Counted from the first letter of the stretch, positions 14,921 through 23,049 are shown. The stretch: 40,691 bases of DNA from Candidatus Methanophagales archaeon (GCA_025435355.1 JANJFQ010000005.1:1-40691); one strand, 5' to 3'. Translations and numbers: made by a program. The notes: generated from the sequence alone by a model not told the origin.

Positions 14921-16736
14921 ATGGTAACTCTTGAGACGAAGGTGAAAGTTCTTATCAATTTTATCAAGGCTCTAAATGTAGTCCTTTTTGTAGGTTCAGG
15001 TGCGTCCATCGATGCTCAGCTGCCAGGTTGGAATACCTTGGAATCTAAACTGCGTACTGCGCTCGCTGCCCAGCATATTGATACAAGAGAACTTGATGTC
15101 CTTCAACTCGCAGATCGTGCCAAACAGAAGATCAGAATGGAATATTATCAAATACTGCGAGAAGCCTTCCGAAACCCACTAGCAGAGCCTGGTGAGTTAG
15201 ACGAACTCCTTTCATCTCTCCGCCCTTACTTTAGATTTGTTGTAACACCCAATTACGACAAGCTATTGGAAACGACCTTTCGAACTATACGCCTTGAGAT
15301 AGACCCCTCAGTCACCACTAAATTGGAGAGAGCACGAACACTCTATCGAAGAGGGGGAGTTCTTTATCTATAAATTTAATGGCGATATTGATGACGAGCA
15401 GAGCATCGTATTGGGAGATGAGGACTATGCTAAGCAGGACTACGAGGCCCTATTTGATTTCCTTAGAGATTTCAAAATTCTTTACATAGGCTATGGATTC
15501 CGTGACCCGATCCTGGAACACTTTAGGCGGAAGGCAGAAATTAAAGATCCCTCGTGGAAAAGTGATGCTTTACTAATGATAAAGGAGAGTGACCGTGCCG
15601 ATCAGCTTGTGGATTTGAGTTATCAAGTAGTCACGTTTTCCAGCTTTGAAGACCAAAAACATATCCTTCAACAAGTATGCGATTCTCTTGTAGAAAAACC
15701 ATTCCGAACTGTACATCAATGTGTCTGTATACCTGCCGAGGAGATTTCAACCAATCGACTATTTGCCAGTGTTAGAGATTCGGTGCGGGCAGTGGCTGGT
15801 CGCTTGTTAATTCTTCATGAGAATTGGGAGTTAGGATGGGATGCGGATGACTTCGAGTTTGAAAGACTGGGAGAACATATCTTGCCGCTATATGCGTCAC
15901 AACTTATAGATCAGTATGGGCATGAGATTGAACGGCCTTGGTGGGGTAAGCTTGCATATATGGGAATAGTGTATCCTCTGACAGAGAGACGAGGCAAGAT
16001 CATTGGAGCTGAGACGAGCTATCGGAAGTATTCCGTGCTCTGGGAAAAATTGGATGACGTCAACCTGCTGACAGATACCACAATCAGAGAACGGTGGTGG
16101 CAATATGATATTAGGCGTAAGTTTGAGAATAGCGACTTACCTCATATCTTGTGTATGCACCTGGCTGTGGTGAGCAAAGATGGTAAACTATTGTTAACAC
16201 GAAAGAGCAAAGATGTCCACTTTGAACGTGAGACTTGGTGTCCTTCGATGGAAGAACAAGTGTCAAATGGATTGGGTGAGGAGACTGCTGGTGATAAGCC
16301 AATGGACGAATCGCCTAAGGCGACTTGCCTGCGAGGGCTCGAAGAGGAGCTAAGGATTCCTAAGGAGTGGGTAAACAGTATTAGGTTCCACGCTTTCTGT
16401 ACAGATTGGAAATACTCGGAGGTTGCTGTGATTGGGACTGTGTTGCTCAATGTTGATTTTAGTCAAGTATCTGCAACTTTTGGTGGGGAAGACGTGGGAG
16501 AATTTCAATTAGATCCAAAGAGGTGGATCCAGTATTGTTGGACACCTGCTCGGGTTGACAACGTTGCAAGGTTTTTAAGGAGCTCTAAGTATGGAGAGAG
16601 ACCGGGCTTACGCGGAATTTGGCATTCTTCCGCTAAGTTATGGATGTTTTCGCTAATAGCGAGTATGGTCCAATGGGGATGGGCAACTTGGACGGAAGGG
16701 GAGTTAGCAATTTTGATGGACAGCGACGTCACCTAA
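14921..16736 (+). pseudogene. SIR2-Nudix protein, split by one frameshift
   Basis: The first part (ATG 14921, strong GGAGGTGA site) has a SIR2_2-type NAD-binding motif (VVLFVGSGASIDAQLPGWNT) and VVTPNYDKLLETTF. The frame then ends at 15373. Sequence matching the same domain (EEGEFFIYKFNGDID, EQSIVLGDEDY) continues in the next forward frame from about 15320. A single-base indel around 15310-15350 separates them. The C-terminal ~220 residues hold a Nudix-like fold with the degenerate box CLRGLEEELRI. SIR2 proteins of this type are often NADases in phage defence. The Nudix domain might act on nucleotides. Whether the frameshift is real or an assembly error is unknown. The gene is the payload of the second cassette; its stop TAA lies in site 2. 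Confidence 0.75.
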
Positions 16737-16815
16737 CACGGTGTAAAAGACTCCGCTTCACTCCGTCCAAATTCGGCTTCGCCGAACATCTTTTACACCG
16801 GGAACGTTATACGCC
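16731..16815 (+). other. attC-like recombination site 2
   Basis: ACCTAAC (16731-16737, contains the stop of the SIR2 gene), A, CGGTGTAAAAGA (16739-16750), a central region with hairpin TTCGGCTTCGCCGAA, TCTTTTACACCG (16789-16800), GGAAC, GTTATACGCC (16806-16815). The two 12-nt boxes are perfectly complementary. Geometry is identical to site 1. Confidence 0.8.
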
Positions 16816-16861
16816 ATGCCTATGGATAATCTTGATATTTGCAAAAGGGCTGTGATAGAAC

Positions 16862-17167
16862 ATGGATGTAGTAAAGTCTAAAAGCGGTACCCCAATCAGA
16901 TTGACTGAGGAGAGATGGTTTCATATTACAGAGGAGCACTCAGAGATGGCAGGCTATTATTTTGAAGTCCTCGAAACGCTGGAGGAACCAGATGCAATTT
17001 ATGAAGGTAAAGCGGGAGAATGTATAGCTGTGAAAGCAGTAGAGAAAGAGAAATATATTGTGGTAGTATATAGGGAATTAAGTAAAGAGGATGGATTTAT
17101 AATTACCGCTTTCTTGACGAGGCGGAGGGGACAACTTGAAAGGAGGCGAAAGATATGGGAGCGGTAG
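16862..17167 (+). CDS. Probable nuclease-type toxin paired with DUF2283
   Basis: A 101-residue protein (IRLTEERWFHITEEHSEMAG, YYFEVLETLEEPDAIYEGKA, then VVVYRELSKEDGFIITAFLT). It has the pattern of small RelE/Barnase-EndoU-like proteins that lie beside DUF2283 genes in many prokaryotes, with the conserved His in ERWFHI and the ITAFLTRR strand. I infer a ribonuclease toxin; the biochemical activity is not certain. It overlaps the next gene by 13 nt and both lie in one cassette between sites 2 and 3. Confidence 0.65.
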   Translation: MDVVKSKSGTPIRLTEERWFHITEEHSEMAGYYFEVLETLEEPDAIYEGKAGECIAVKAVEKEKYIVVVYRELSKEDGFIITAFLTRRRGQLERRRKIWER

Positions 17168-17406
17168 AACTAAAAAGGGTATTGGATCTCGTGCCTGAAT
17201 TGTTGGAAGTGCCATATCCGAGAATTTGGACATCATACGATAAAGAGGCTGACGTTTTATACATTAACTTCAAGAAGCCGAGCCATGCAGATGATTCTGA
17301 GCTTACAGATGATGATATCATAATCAGATATGAGAAAGGAGAAATTGTAGGAATCACTATACTCAATGCAAGCAGAAGGAGGATAGGATATGGGCACGGC
17401 GTATAA
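17155..17406 (+). CDS. DUF2283 family protein, probable antitoxin
   Basis: An 83-residue protein reading IWTSYDKEADVLYINFKKPS, then DDIIIRYEKGEIVGITILNA. This is the compact beta-rich DUF2283 fold found as the partner of small nuclease-like proteins. An AGGAGG ribosome-binding site lies 8 nt before its ATG, inside the toxin gene. Its stop (GTA TAA C) is the first box of attC-like site 3, as is common for compact cassettes. Confidence 0.75.
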   Translation: MGAVELKRVLDLVPELLEVPYPRIWTSYDKEADVLYINFKKPSHADDSELTDDDIIIRYEKGEIVGITILNASRRRIGYGHGV

Positions 17407-17486
17407 CAGAGCGTATCTGGCTTCGGTGCTTCGCATCTTCGCCCAAATCGCTTTCAGCGGCTTCTCAAAACCCGGAAACGTTATAT
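17398..17486 (+). other. attC-like recombination site 3 (inner arm damaged)
   Basis: GGCGTATAAC (17398-17407) is the exact reverse complement of GTTATACGCC at 16806-16815, the 5' end of this same cassette. Then come A, GAGCGTATCTGG, GGTGCTTCGCATC, CCCAAAT, hairpin CGCTTTCAGCG, and GAAAC GTTATAT (17475-17486). The expected complement of GAGCGTATCTGG before GAAAC is missing, so the inner stem is degenerate. Confidence 0.7.
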
Positions 17487-17508
17487 GAAATGGCGGTAAA
17501 GGAATGAA

Positions 17509-17628
17509 ATGATGAGGTTGATAATCTGCATAGATACTTCAGTAATTGGTGGGTGCGTGGATAAAAAATTTCAAAACGGTTCAAGACAATTGATCAATAA
17601 ATTTAAGCTGGGAGAAAAACATGCGTAA
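17509..17628 (+). pseudogene. Truncated PIN-domain toxin at the right end of the array
   Basis: Thirty-nine codons reading MRLIICIDTSVIGGCVDKKF and NGSRQLINKFKLGEKHA, the N-terminal strand and first helix of a PIN domain related to the broken toxin at 14499. It then runs into the sppA start, which overlaps by 8 nt. The rest of the gene and its attC are absent, so this cassette was cut by a deletion. Confidence 0.7.
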
Positions 17629-18370
17629 AATGAAAGAAAAAGGAGCAATTGCGATAATCCCAATAAAAGGGATGATTACGTCAGAGGAATCGATTTTCGG
17701 ACTCATGTCGGCATCAACTGCAGTAATAAGAGATATAGAAGAAGTGGAGAAGAAGAGGAAGATAAAAGCGGTGATATTTGAGATAAATTCTCCCGGTGGG
17801 ACGCCTTTTGCATCCAAGGAAATAGCAACCTGTATAGAAAATATGGAGAAGCCCGTAATAGCCTGGGTAAGAGAATATGCGGCTTCGGGCGCTTATTGGA
17901 TTGCAAGTGCATGTGACGAAATTGTCGCGGATGAGCTGAGCACGGTGGGCAGTATAGGGGCTATGAGCATAAGACCAGACATCGGTGAGTTGATGAAGAA
18001 GTTTGGCATAGACGTTGAGACGCTAAAAACAGGTATGTATAAGGGCTTGGGACTGCCGTATGAGAAGCCGACGGAAGAAGAAAGAGAGTTGATGAAGAAG
18101 GAATTGGATGAGATCCAAAATAGTTTTTTGAATGCCGTAGCGAAGAACAGGAAATTAGCTGATGCGAAGGTAAAGGAATTATCTACCGGCAAGGTGTATT
18201 TAGGACGAGAAGGAAAAGAGATGGGATTGATTGATCATTTAGGCGGGAAAGAATTGGCAATAAGGATCGCGAAGGAGCGAAGCGGGATAAAAAGGGAGAA
18301 GATAGTAGATTACGGCGAGAGGAAGCGGAAAGGATTTTTGAGAAGGTTGATTGAGGATATGATGAGGTAA
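17621..18370 (+). CDS. sppA: Signal peptide peptidase SppA-like S49 serine protease
   Basis: A 249-residue short-form SppA. It has INSPGGTPFASKEIATCIEN, then VREYAASGAYWIASACDEIV with the nucleophilic Ser, then STVGSIGAM, and a Lys general base probably in TGMYKGLGLPYEKP. No N-terminal membrane anchor is visible in this start, which is unusual and may reflect loss of the 5' end at the deletion junction with the cassette array. ATG 17630 (MKEKGAIAI) is another possible start. It would degrade signal peptides or membrane-associated peptides. Confidence 0.85.
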   Translation: MRKMKEKGAIAIIPIKGMITSEESIFGLMSASTAVIRDIEEVEKKRKIKAVIFEINSPGGTPFASKEIATCIENMEKPVIAWVREYAASGAYWIASACDEIVADELSTVGSIGAMSIRPDIGELMKKFGIDVETLKTGMYKGLGLPYEKPTEEERELMKKELDEIQNSFLNAVAKNRKLADAKVKELSTGKVYLGREGKEMGLIDHLGGKELAIRIAKERSGIKREKIVDYGERKRKGFLRRLIEDMMR

Positions 18371-18402
18371 ACATTTTCTGTTTAACTTCTTCTCGCCCAC
18401 TG

Positions 18403-18443
18403 CATTTAGAATTTATAAGTCCACAAGGTATTGAGAAATTACA
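18403..18443 (+). promoter_or_regulatory. Promoter of tRNA-Leu, shared with the B3/B4 gene
   Basis: ATTTAGAATTTATAAGT includes a TATA box, followed by CCACAAGGTATTGAGAAATT and ACAG. About 36 of 43 positions recur at 26988-27030. The TATA lies ~45 nt before the mature tRNA, leaving a short 5' leader. Confidence 0.6.
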
Positions 18444-18458
18444 GGAGTAAGAGTAGAT

Positions 18459-18542
18459 GCGGGGGTTGCTGAGTTAGGAAAAGGCGCAGGGCTTAGGACC
18501 CTGTCTCGTAGGAGTCCGCGTGTTCAAATCACGCCCCCCGCA
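18459..18542 (+). tRNA. tRNA-Leu (TAG anticodon)
   Basis: A class II tRNA of 84 nt with acceptor GCGGGGG/CCCCCGC, anticodon stem-loop CAGGG-CTTAGGA-CCCTG (anticodon TAG), a long variable arm (TCTCGTAGGAGTCCGC region) and T-arm GTGTTCAAATCAC. The discriminator is A. No intron, no encoded CCA. Its 3' end is duplicated at 19753. Confidence 0.95.
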
Positions 18543-18557
18543 TAATTTTACCAGTAA
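18524..18557 (+). repeat. tRNA 3'-end direct repeat, left copy
   Basis: TCAAATCACGCCCCCCGCATA (T-arm to acceptor end) and the adjoining TTTTACCAGTAA both recur after the Fic gene at 19734-19773, in reversed order relative to each other. This is the pattern expected at a tRNA integration site. Confidence 0.6.
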
Positions 18558-18667
18558 GTGTATAATGAAGCTGGTCATCTTTTCCAATAATTTACATCAA
18601 TTGCTGCAATGAAAAAAATTAACCTACTTTCCAAAAATTTTTAAGTAAACATGCTATATCCAAAATA

Positions 18668-19708
18668 ATGACTAAATTAGAAATAAAAACTATCAAAGGA
18701 CACAAATATCTCTATCTTAGAGATAAAGTAAAAGTTAACGATAAAAGCATAGCTGACTCTTTCTACGTCGGCAGATTAGGCAAAATCTCTGTGGATAGGT
18801 TCATGCATAAATTACATGAATTTGAAATAATCAAGTTAAATAAATACACGGATTACAAGCTTAAAAAACGTCACTGTGCGTTCCTTGACAAGAAACGAGC
18901 TTTAGGATTAGAAATTTTAGGATATGGGCATCAACTTTTCGCGAAATTATATCCTGATGAATTCAAACGTTATAGCCAGGCAGTTTTTGTTCGTTATGTC
19001 CAGGGGACAACAGCTATCGAAGGCAACACCATAACCCCTCGGCAAGCAGAGGAATTATTGGAGCATAGCACAACACCTGCAGGGAAATCTATGAGAGAAG
19101 TTTACGAACTTCTAAATTTCAAAGAGCTTGAAAAGTTTATTGAACTCTACGAAGGGGATGTTTCTGAGAAGCTAATCAAAAAAATACATACTATACTCAT
19201 GCAAAATCTTCTTGAATCTGTTGGTGAATACAGACGCATCCAGGTTTATATTGAGAAAGCGGAATATGTGCCACCACCGCCCTTTGAGATACCCAATCTC
19301 ATGAAGGAATTAATTGAATGGTATAGAGCAAATAAACGCAAATCACATCCTCTCGAACTCGCTATATTGCTACATACAAAATTGGTTACAATTCATCCCT
19401 TTATTGATGGGAATGGTAGAGTCGGGAGAGCTTTATTTAATTTCATTCTTAAAAGAACCAGATATCCTGCACTCTATCTGGGTTTAGAACATAGAGAAAA
19501 ATATCTTGATGCCGTTGCTGAAGGGAACAAAGGGGAATATAAACCAATTATTGATTTCATGTATGAAATCTATTTGCAACAACATAGCAAAATTTATGAG
19601 GAGATAATAAAAAAGGTCCAGGATAAGGAAGCGAATGTTTTTTCAGAACACGAAAGATTAGCGAAAGAGTTTATTAAATTAAAGGGAACCGAAGCGGATA
19701 TGAAATAA
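18668..19708 (+). CDS. Fic family protein (predicted AMPylase), class II
   Basis: A 346-residue protein. The Fic active-site motif HPFIDGNGRVGRALFNFILK is near residues 240-259. An N-terminal inhibitory motif TTAIEGNT (S/TxxxEG/N type) is near residue 119, marking class II Fic proteins that are self-inhibited. A basic N-terminal ~80-residue region precedes it. Fic enzymes transfer AMP or similar groups to target proteins. The gene is more AT-rich than its neighbours and lies between two copies of the tRNA-Leu 3' end, suggesting acquisition by integration. Confidence 0.88.
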   Translation: MTKLEIKTIKGHKYLYLRDKVKVNDKSIADSFYVGRLGKISVDRFMHKLHEFEIIKLNKYTDYKLKKRHCAFLDKKRALGLEILGYGHQLFAKLYPDEFKRYSQAVFVRYVQGTTAIEGNTITPRQAEELLEHSTTPAGKSMREVYELLNFKELEKFIELYEGDVSEKLIKKIHTILMQNLLESVGEYRRIQVYIEKAEYVPPPPFEIPNLMKELIEWYRANKRKSHPLELAILLHTKLVTIHPFIDGNGRVGRALFNFILKRTRYPALYLGLEHREKYLDAVAEGNKGEYKPIIDFMYEIYLQQHSKIYEEIIKKVQDKEANVFSEHERLAKEFIKLKGTEADMK

Positions 19709-19733
19709 GCTGTGTGAAGGGTTTTTGGATAGT

Positions 19734-19773
19734 TTTTACCAGTAAATTTAAATCAAATTCACGCCCCCGCATA
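19734..19773 (+). repeat. tRNA 3'-end direct repeat, right copy
   Basis: TTTTACCAGTAA (19734-19745) and, 7 nt on, TCAAATTCACGCCCCCGCATA (19753-19773) match the tRNA-Leu end and its flank. The tRNA part differs by one inserted T and one missing C. The Fic gene is the only gene between the copies. Confidence 0.6.
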
Positions 19774-19809
19774 GATAGATTCGCCGTGGCAAAAGTATTT
19801 ATCAGAAAA

Positions 19810-20760
19810 ATGGATTTCCGAGCTATTGAAGAAGAAGTGGTGGAAGAGATAAGGCAAGGGCAAAAGTATAAGCAAAAGCCATTAATTCTGTTCATGCTCG
19901 GTGGCGTGGATGTGGGAAAGACATATACGGTTACTTCTATTGCAAACAGGTTTTATGAGCAAGGGCTAAAAGTGGCTGTTGTGGATGCCGACGTGGGTCA
20001 AAGTGATATAGGACCTCCATGTTGCATAGGCATGGGTATTCTGGAAAAGGAAATAAAAAAGCTTTCGGAAGTGCCTCTTCACAGCCTCTATTTCGCTGGA
20101 AATACATCGCCTAATGGGTGTATGCGAGAATGCGTAAAAGGAGCAGCGGCGGCTGTGAAGAAAGCGAAAGAACTAAATGCTGACTTTATAATCGTGGACT
20201 CAACGGGCTGGATAGAAGGAGAAGATGGGTTGAGGTTTAAGCTGCTCGAAATAAAGGAGATAAAACCTTCTTTTGTTATTGCCATCGAGAAGAACAATGA
20301 ATTGGAGCATATCCTACCGCATCTGACTGAAAAGGTCTTTAGACTCCGGATGTCGAGTGAAGCGAGGAGCAGGACGAGGGAAGAGAGAAAATCGCTGCGT
20401 GAAAAGGCGTATAATAAATACTTCAGAGCAGCAAAGGACCGCGATTTTGAGTTCTCTATTTTAGAGTGGTTTCCAGAAGAAGGCAGAATATTGGGACTTT
20501 TCGACAGAATATGCGAAGGCAAAGATGGAGGTGAGGAAATTCTCGGGCTTGGGATATTGAGAAAGCGGGATTATGAGCGAGGCAAGGCAGTGGTATTTAC
20601 ACCGGTGGATGCGGAAGACGGTATAACAATAAAATGGATAAAACCGGGTGGTGTGAAGCTAATAAAAGTAACTGAAGGATTTAAAGAGTTTAATTCTTCT
20701 CAGCCACGGGATTGGGGCATGACGCATAAATGTCTTCTTAGGGGGTTTAAACATCATTGA
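19810..20760 (+). CDS. Polynucleotide 5'-hydroxyl kinase, Clp1/Grc3 family
   Basis: About 316 residues. It has a Walker A loop FMLGGVDVGKTYTVTSIANR, Walker B-like VAVVDADVGQSDIGPPCCIG, and a GNTSPNGCMRECVKGA segment, all typical of Clp1/Grc3 RNA kinases. These phosphorylate 5'-OH ends of RNA (and DNA) with NTP, a step in tRNA or rRNA processing. I chose ATG 19810 (MDFRAIEEE) because the longer frame starting near 19714 runs through the duplicated tRNA end. A TATA-like AAAGTATTTATC lies just upstream. Confidence 0.85.
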   Translation: MDFRAIEEEVVEEIRQGQKYKQKPLILFMLGGVDVGKTYTVTSIANRFYEQGLKVAVVDADVGQSDIGPPCCIGMGILEKEIKKLSEVPLHSLYFAGNTSPNGCMRECVKGAAAAVKKAKELNADFIIVDSTGWIEGEDGLRFKLLEIKEIKPSFVIAIEKNNELEHILPHLTEKVFRLRMSSEARSRTREERKSLREKAYNKYFRAAKDRDFEFSILEWFPEEGRILGLFDRICEGKDGGEEILGLGILRKRDYERGKAVVFTPVDAEDGITIKWIKPGGVKLIKVTEGFKEFNSSQPRDWGMTHKCLLRGFKHH

Positions 20761-20787
20761 ACTTGTATTTTCGTATTTATTTAGCTC

Positions 20788-20827
20788 CTTTTTATAACCA
20801 CATGATTACACAGATTTTCACGAGAAA
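20788..20827 (+). repeat. 3'-end repeat, copy 2
   Basis: TTTTTATAACCACATGATTA, then CACAGATTTTCACGAGAAA, is almost identical to copy 1. Here it lies 28 nt after the kinase stop and does not provide the stop codon. It sits between convergent genes. Confidence 0.82.
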
Positions 20828-20922
20828 CCTTTTCTTAAAAAGAAAATCTTTAGCAACAACTTTTTTTTACCTTCGGTTAAAACCTTGACTAAAAACATTC
20901 TCTTATTTTTTCTTTTAGCACT

Positions 20923-20965
20923 GTGTGGCTCTGCCCCACGACCCCGAAAGCCCTGTAAGGGCTTA
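20923..20965 (-). repeat. Double-hairpin element, intergenic copy
   Basis: On the minus strand, TAAGCCCTTACAGGGCTTTC is followed by GGGGTCGTGGGGCAGAGCCA and CAC. 41 of 43 positions match the copy inside argC (30129-30171). It folds as two 7-bp hairpins (AAGCCCT/AGGGCTT and GTGGGGC/GCCCCAC). The surroundings (20828-21020) hold no gene. Confidence 0.8.
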
Positions 20966-21026
20966 GTTTTCTTTTTGCAAAAAAAAGTGTTATTTGAGAT
21001 GAAAGGGAAGCACCGTGGTTGCATGC

Positions 21027-21893
21027 TCAAAACCTCAAACCTCCGAGAATAGAGATAAACAACGCCGCTGCGATTATGTCTGCGGTAGAGCCCGGATTTA
21101 TTCCTTCTCTTATTAGCTCCTCATCGAATTCTTCTGTCTCTTTAAGCTCGTATCCCCTATTTACGATCCCCCTTGCCTTCTCCGTCACGTATTTGCTCTT
21201 TTCAGTTCCAAACTCCATTTTAACGAAGGTATCCTCTTCCTCTGAAAGCAGCTTCAGATAAGCATGAGTTATAGCATCGTTTATGCTCCTCTTCTCTTCG
21301 GCAAAATCCCTTAGTAGCGGTGCATACCTGAAGGTTTTCTCAAACCCACCCACTAATTCGTGTGAAATCAAATCATAAGATGCAGAAATGGTAAGTATCT
21401 CATACAAAGATAGCTTCTTAGCTCTTATTTCTTTTAGCGAACCCTCCTCCATCACGTCAAGTTCCTGCACTTCTCTCCTCACTTTTACTTTTGCCTTTGG
21501 AAACGCACGATAAACTTCTACTGCGTCATCCACGCTGGTGTTCCGCATGATTTCCTTCGCTTTTCGCCTTAACGCATCCATGTCATAGCTCTCACAAGCG
21601 CCAGCCGCCATCGCCAACGGAATCAACAAAAGTAGTGCGCCGAAGTGTGTATTCCCTCCGCTTTGCCACGCAACGCTTTCTTCTGCTCCTACTCTTATTA
21701 AATCTCCCACTCCTTTGTCGCTCACAGCCGCTTCTCTCAAAACAGGGTACACGGCAACCGAAGAAGCGAGAAAATGCTCATAGCTCGTATCTACGAAGTC
21801 ATGCGTTCGATCCACGTTACCGGGTTTAGGATATGCGGATACTTCTAATAACAAAGCCAATTGCGCACTTCTCGCAACGTATTCCTTTTCCAT
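21027..21893 (-). CDS. CitG-like triphosphoribosyl-dephospho-CoA synthase family protein
   Basis: A 288-residue protein with LLEVSAYPKPGNVDRTHDFV and QSGGNTHFGALLLLIPLAMA, the conserved motifs of the CitG/MdcB family. Bacterial members make the prosthetic-group precursor of citrate lyase. Archaeal homologues occur without citrate lyase, so the true substrate is unknown; a nucleotide-cofactor role is plausible. Length is normal and no break is visible. Confidence 0.82.
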   Translation of the reverse strand: MEKEYVARSAQLALLLEVSAYPKPGNVDRTHDFVDTSYEHFLASSVAVYPVLREAAVSDKGVGDLIRVGAEESVAWQSGGNTHFGALLLLIPLAMAAGACESYDMDALRRKAKEIMRNTSVDDAVEVYRAFPKAKVKVRREVQELDVMEEGSLKEIRAKKLSLYEILTISASYDLISHELVGGFEKTFRYAPLLRDFAEEKRSINDAITHAYLKLLSEEEDTFVKMEFGTEKSKYVTEKARGIVNRGYELKETEEFDEELIREGINPGSTADIIAAALFISILGGLRF

Positions 21894-21958
21894 TGTATGA
21901 AAGGTGTCTTTAAGATTTTAAAAATGAATTAGCATGTATTATTAGGAGTAATGAGAAG

Positions 21959-22540
21959 GTGGATAAGATAGAAAAAGAGATCTCAGATTTACCCTGCTCT
22001 GTGCTTCCAAAGAGCCAAATTAGAGCGCTTTTAAGAATTAAACCCCCTTTAATCGAGAAAATAATCGACATCAATACGCAACTTCAACCTAACGGCGTAG
22101 ATTTAACGGTAAAACATATAGAAAAAATCGTGGGTGCTGGCTGTATTGACTTCAGCAATAATGACCGGAAGATTTCGGATACTTTGAAAATTGATTTTGA
22201 CGGTGATTTGCTGTTTTTACCTCCTGGGCAGTATAAAGTAATTTTTAATGAGGTTATTCATCTACCAAAAGATATTATGGCAATCGGTGCGCCACGAACA
22301 AGTCTCATACGATGTGGTGTTACCATTGAAACCGGGCTTTGGGATGCAGGCTACAAGGGGAGAAGCGAATCGTTGTTGGTGGTATTTAATGAAAAGGGCT
22401 TCTATGTGAAGAAAAACGCACGTATTCTTCAGTTAGTTTTCATCAGGCTATCCAAAAAAATAGCAGGAGGTAGTGGATACATGGGAATATATCAATCAGA
22501 ACATATAGCCCAAAGCCAAAAGACACTTGATTTGTATTAA
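21959..22540 (+). CDS. dUTPase / dCTP-deaminase-like protein
   Basis: A 193-residue protein with LQPNGVDLTVKHIEKI, PPGQYKVIFNEVIHLPKDIM, APRTSLIRCGVTIETGLWDA and GYKGRSESLLVVFN, corresponding to trimeric dUTPase/DCD motifs. It would keep dUTP low by hydrolysis. The motif set fits archaeal dUTPases better than dCTP deaminase, but the assignment is at family level. The start is GTG 21959. It is divergent from the CitG-like gene. Confidence 0.82.
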   Translation: MDKIEKEISDLPCSVLPKSQIRALLRIKPPLIEKIIDINTQLQPNGVDLTVKHIEKIVGAGCIDFSNNDRKISDTLKIDFDGDLLFLPPGQYKVIFNEVIHLPKDIMAIGAPRTSLIRCGVTIETGLWDAGYKGRSESLLVVFNEKGFYVKKNARILQLVFIRLSKKIAGGSGYMGIYQSEHIAQSQKTLDLY

Positions 22541-22578
22541 AAAATTGAAAAAGCCGTGTTTATGCTTAAAACTATAAA

Positions 22579-22842
22579 GTGGGCATGAAAATGAAGGAAT
22601 CCAACGATTGGCTACATGCCTTGGAAATAATGGGTAAAATTTTAATATTAACACCAATAGCAGTAGCTCTGCCCTTGATTTTATATGCAATATTGACCGG
22701 GACGAATATAGGCGTAGAAGATGGCGGTGCAGGATTTGTTGTCGGCTTGATGATAACTGAGGGTTTTATAGCTATAATTTATGTATCAATAAAGAGATTT
22801 AAGGAGGCACTTAAGAATGGGGATGATCAGGAATCGGAATAA
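22579..22842 (+). CDS. Small two-helix membrane protein
   Basis: An 87-residue protein with two predicted membrane helices (ILILTPIAVALPLILYAILT and AGFVVGLMITEGFIAIIYVS) and a charged C-terminal tail. I do not recognise the family. It follows the dUTPase-like gene by 38 nt and may be cotranscribed. ATG 22585 or 22591 are also possible starts. Confidence 0.55.
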   Translation: MGMKMKESNDWLHALEIMGKILILTPIAVALPLILYAILTGTNIGVEDGGAGFVVGLMITEGFIAIIYVSIKRFKEALKNGDDQESE

Positions 22843-22927
22843 AGTTAAAATGGCGGTTTTGTTTTCGGATTGCTACATCGAAGTAGGAGAGGGAAAGCAA
22901 CAGGAAAAACAGGTATTTTAACCCTCG

Positions 22928-22955
22928 TTTTCGTTCGGAAAAAACCGAACGAAAA
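22928..22955. terminator. Strong inverted repeat between genes
   Basis: TTTTCGTTCGG, six A, CCGAACGAAAA: a perfect 11-bp stem. It lies 86 nt after the small membrane protein gene and before the short secreted ORF. It could terminate transcription or be an operator. Confidence 0.5.
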
Positions 22956-23049
22956 GATAGTTTTATCAAGTGTTTGAACGATGTTATCAGTGAGCGCCGA
23001 GGAGGGGCGCTTTAGAAATACCCAAAAAAATTTAGGAGGAAAACCAAAA

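Noticed and set aside
16731-16815. Simple rho-independent-type terminator
   Set aside because: The stem has no terminal T-run, two other sites share the same box architecture, and the outer box matches the next cassette's far end exactly; attC explains these facts better.
19714-19809. N-terminal extension of the RNA kinase
   Set aside because: It runs through the duplicated tRNA-Leu end and lacks coding character; the conserved protein starts at MDFRAIEEE.
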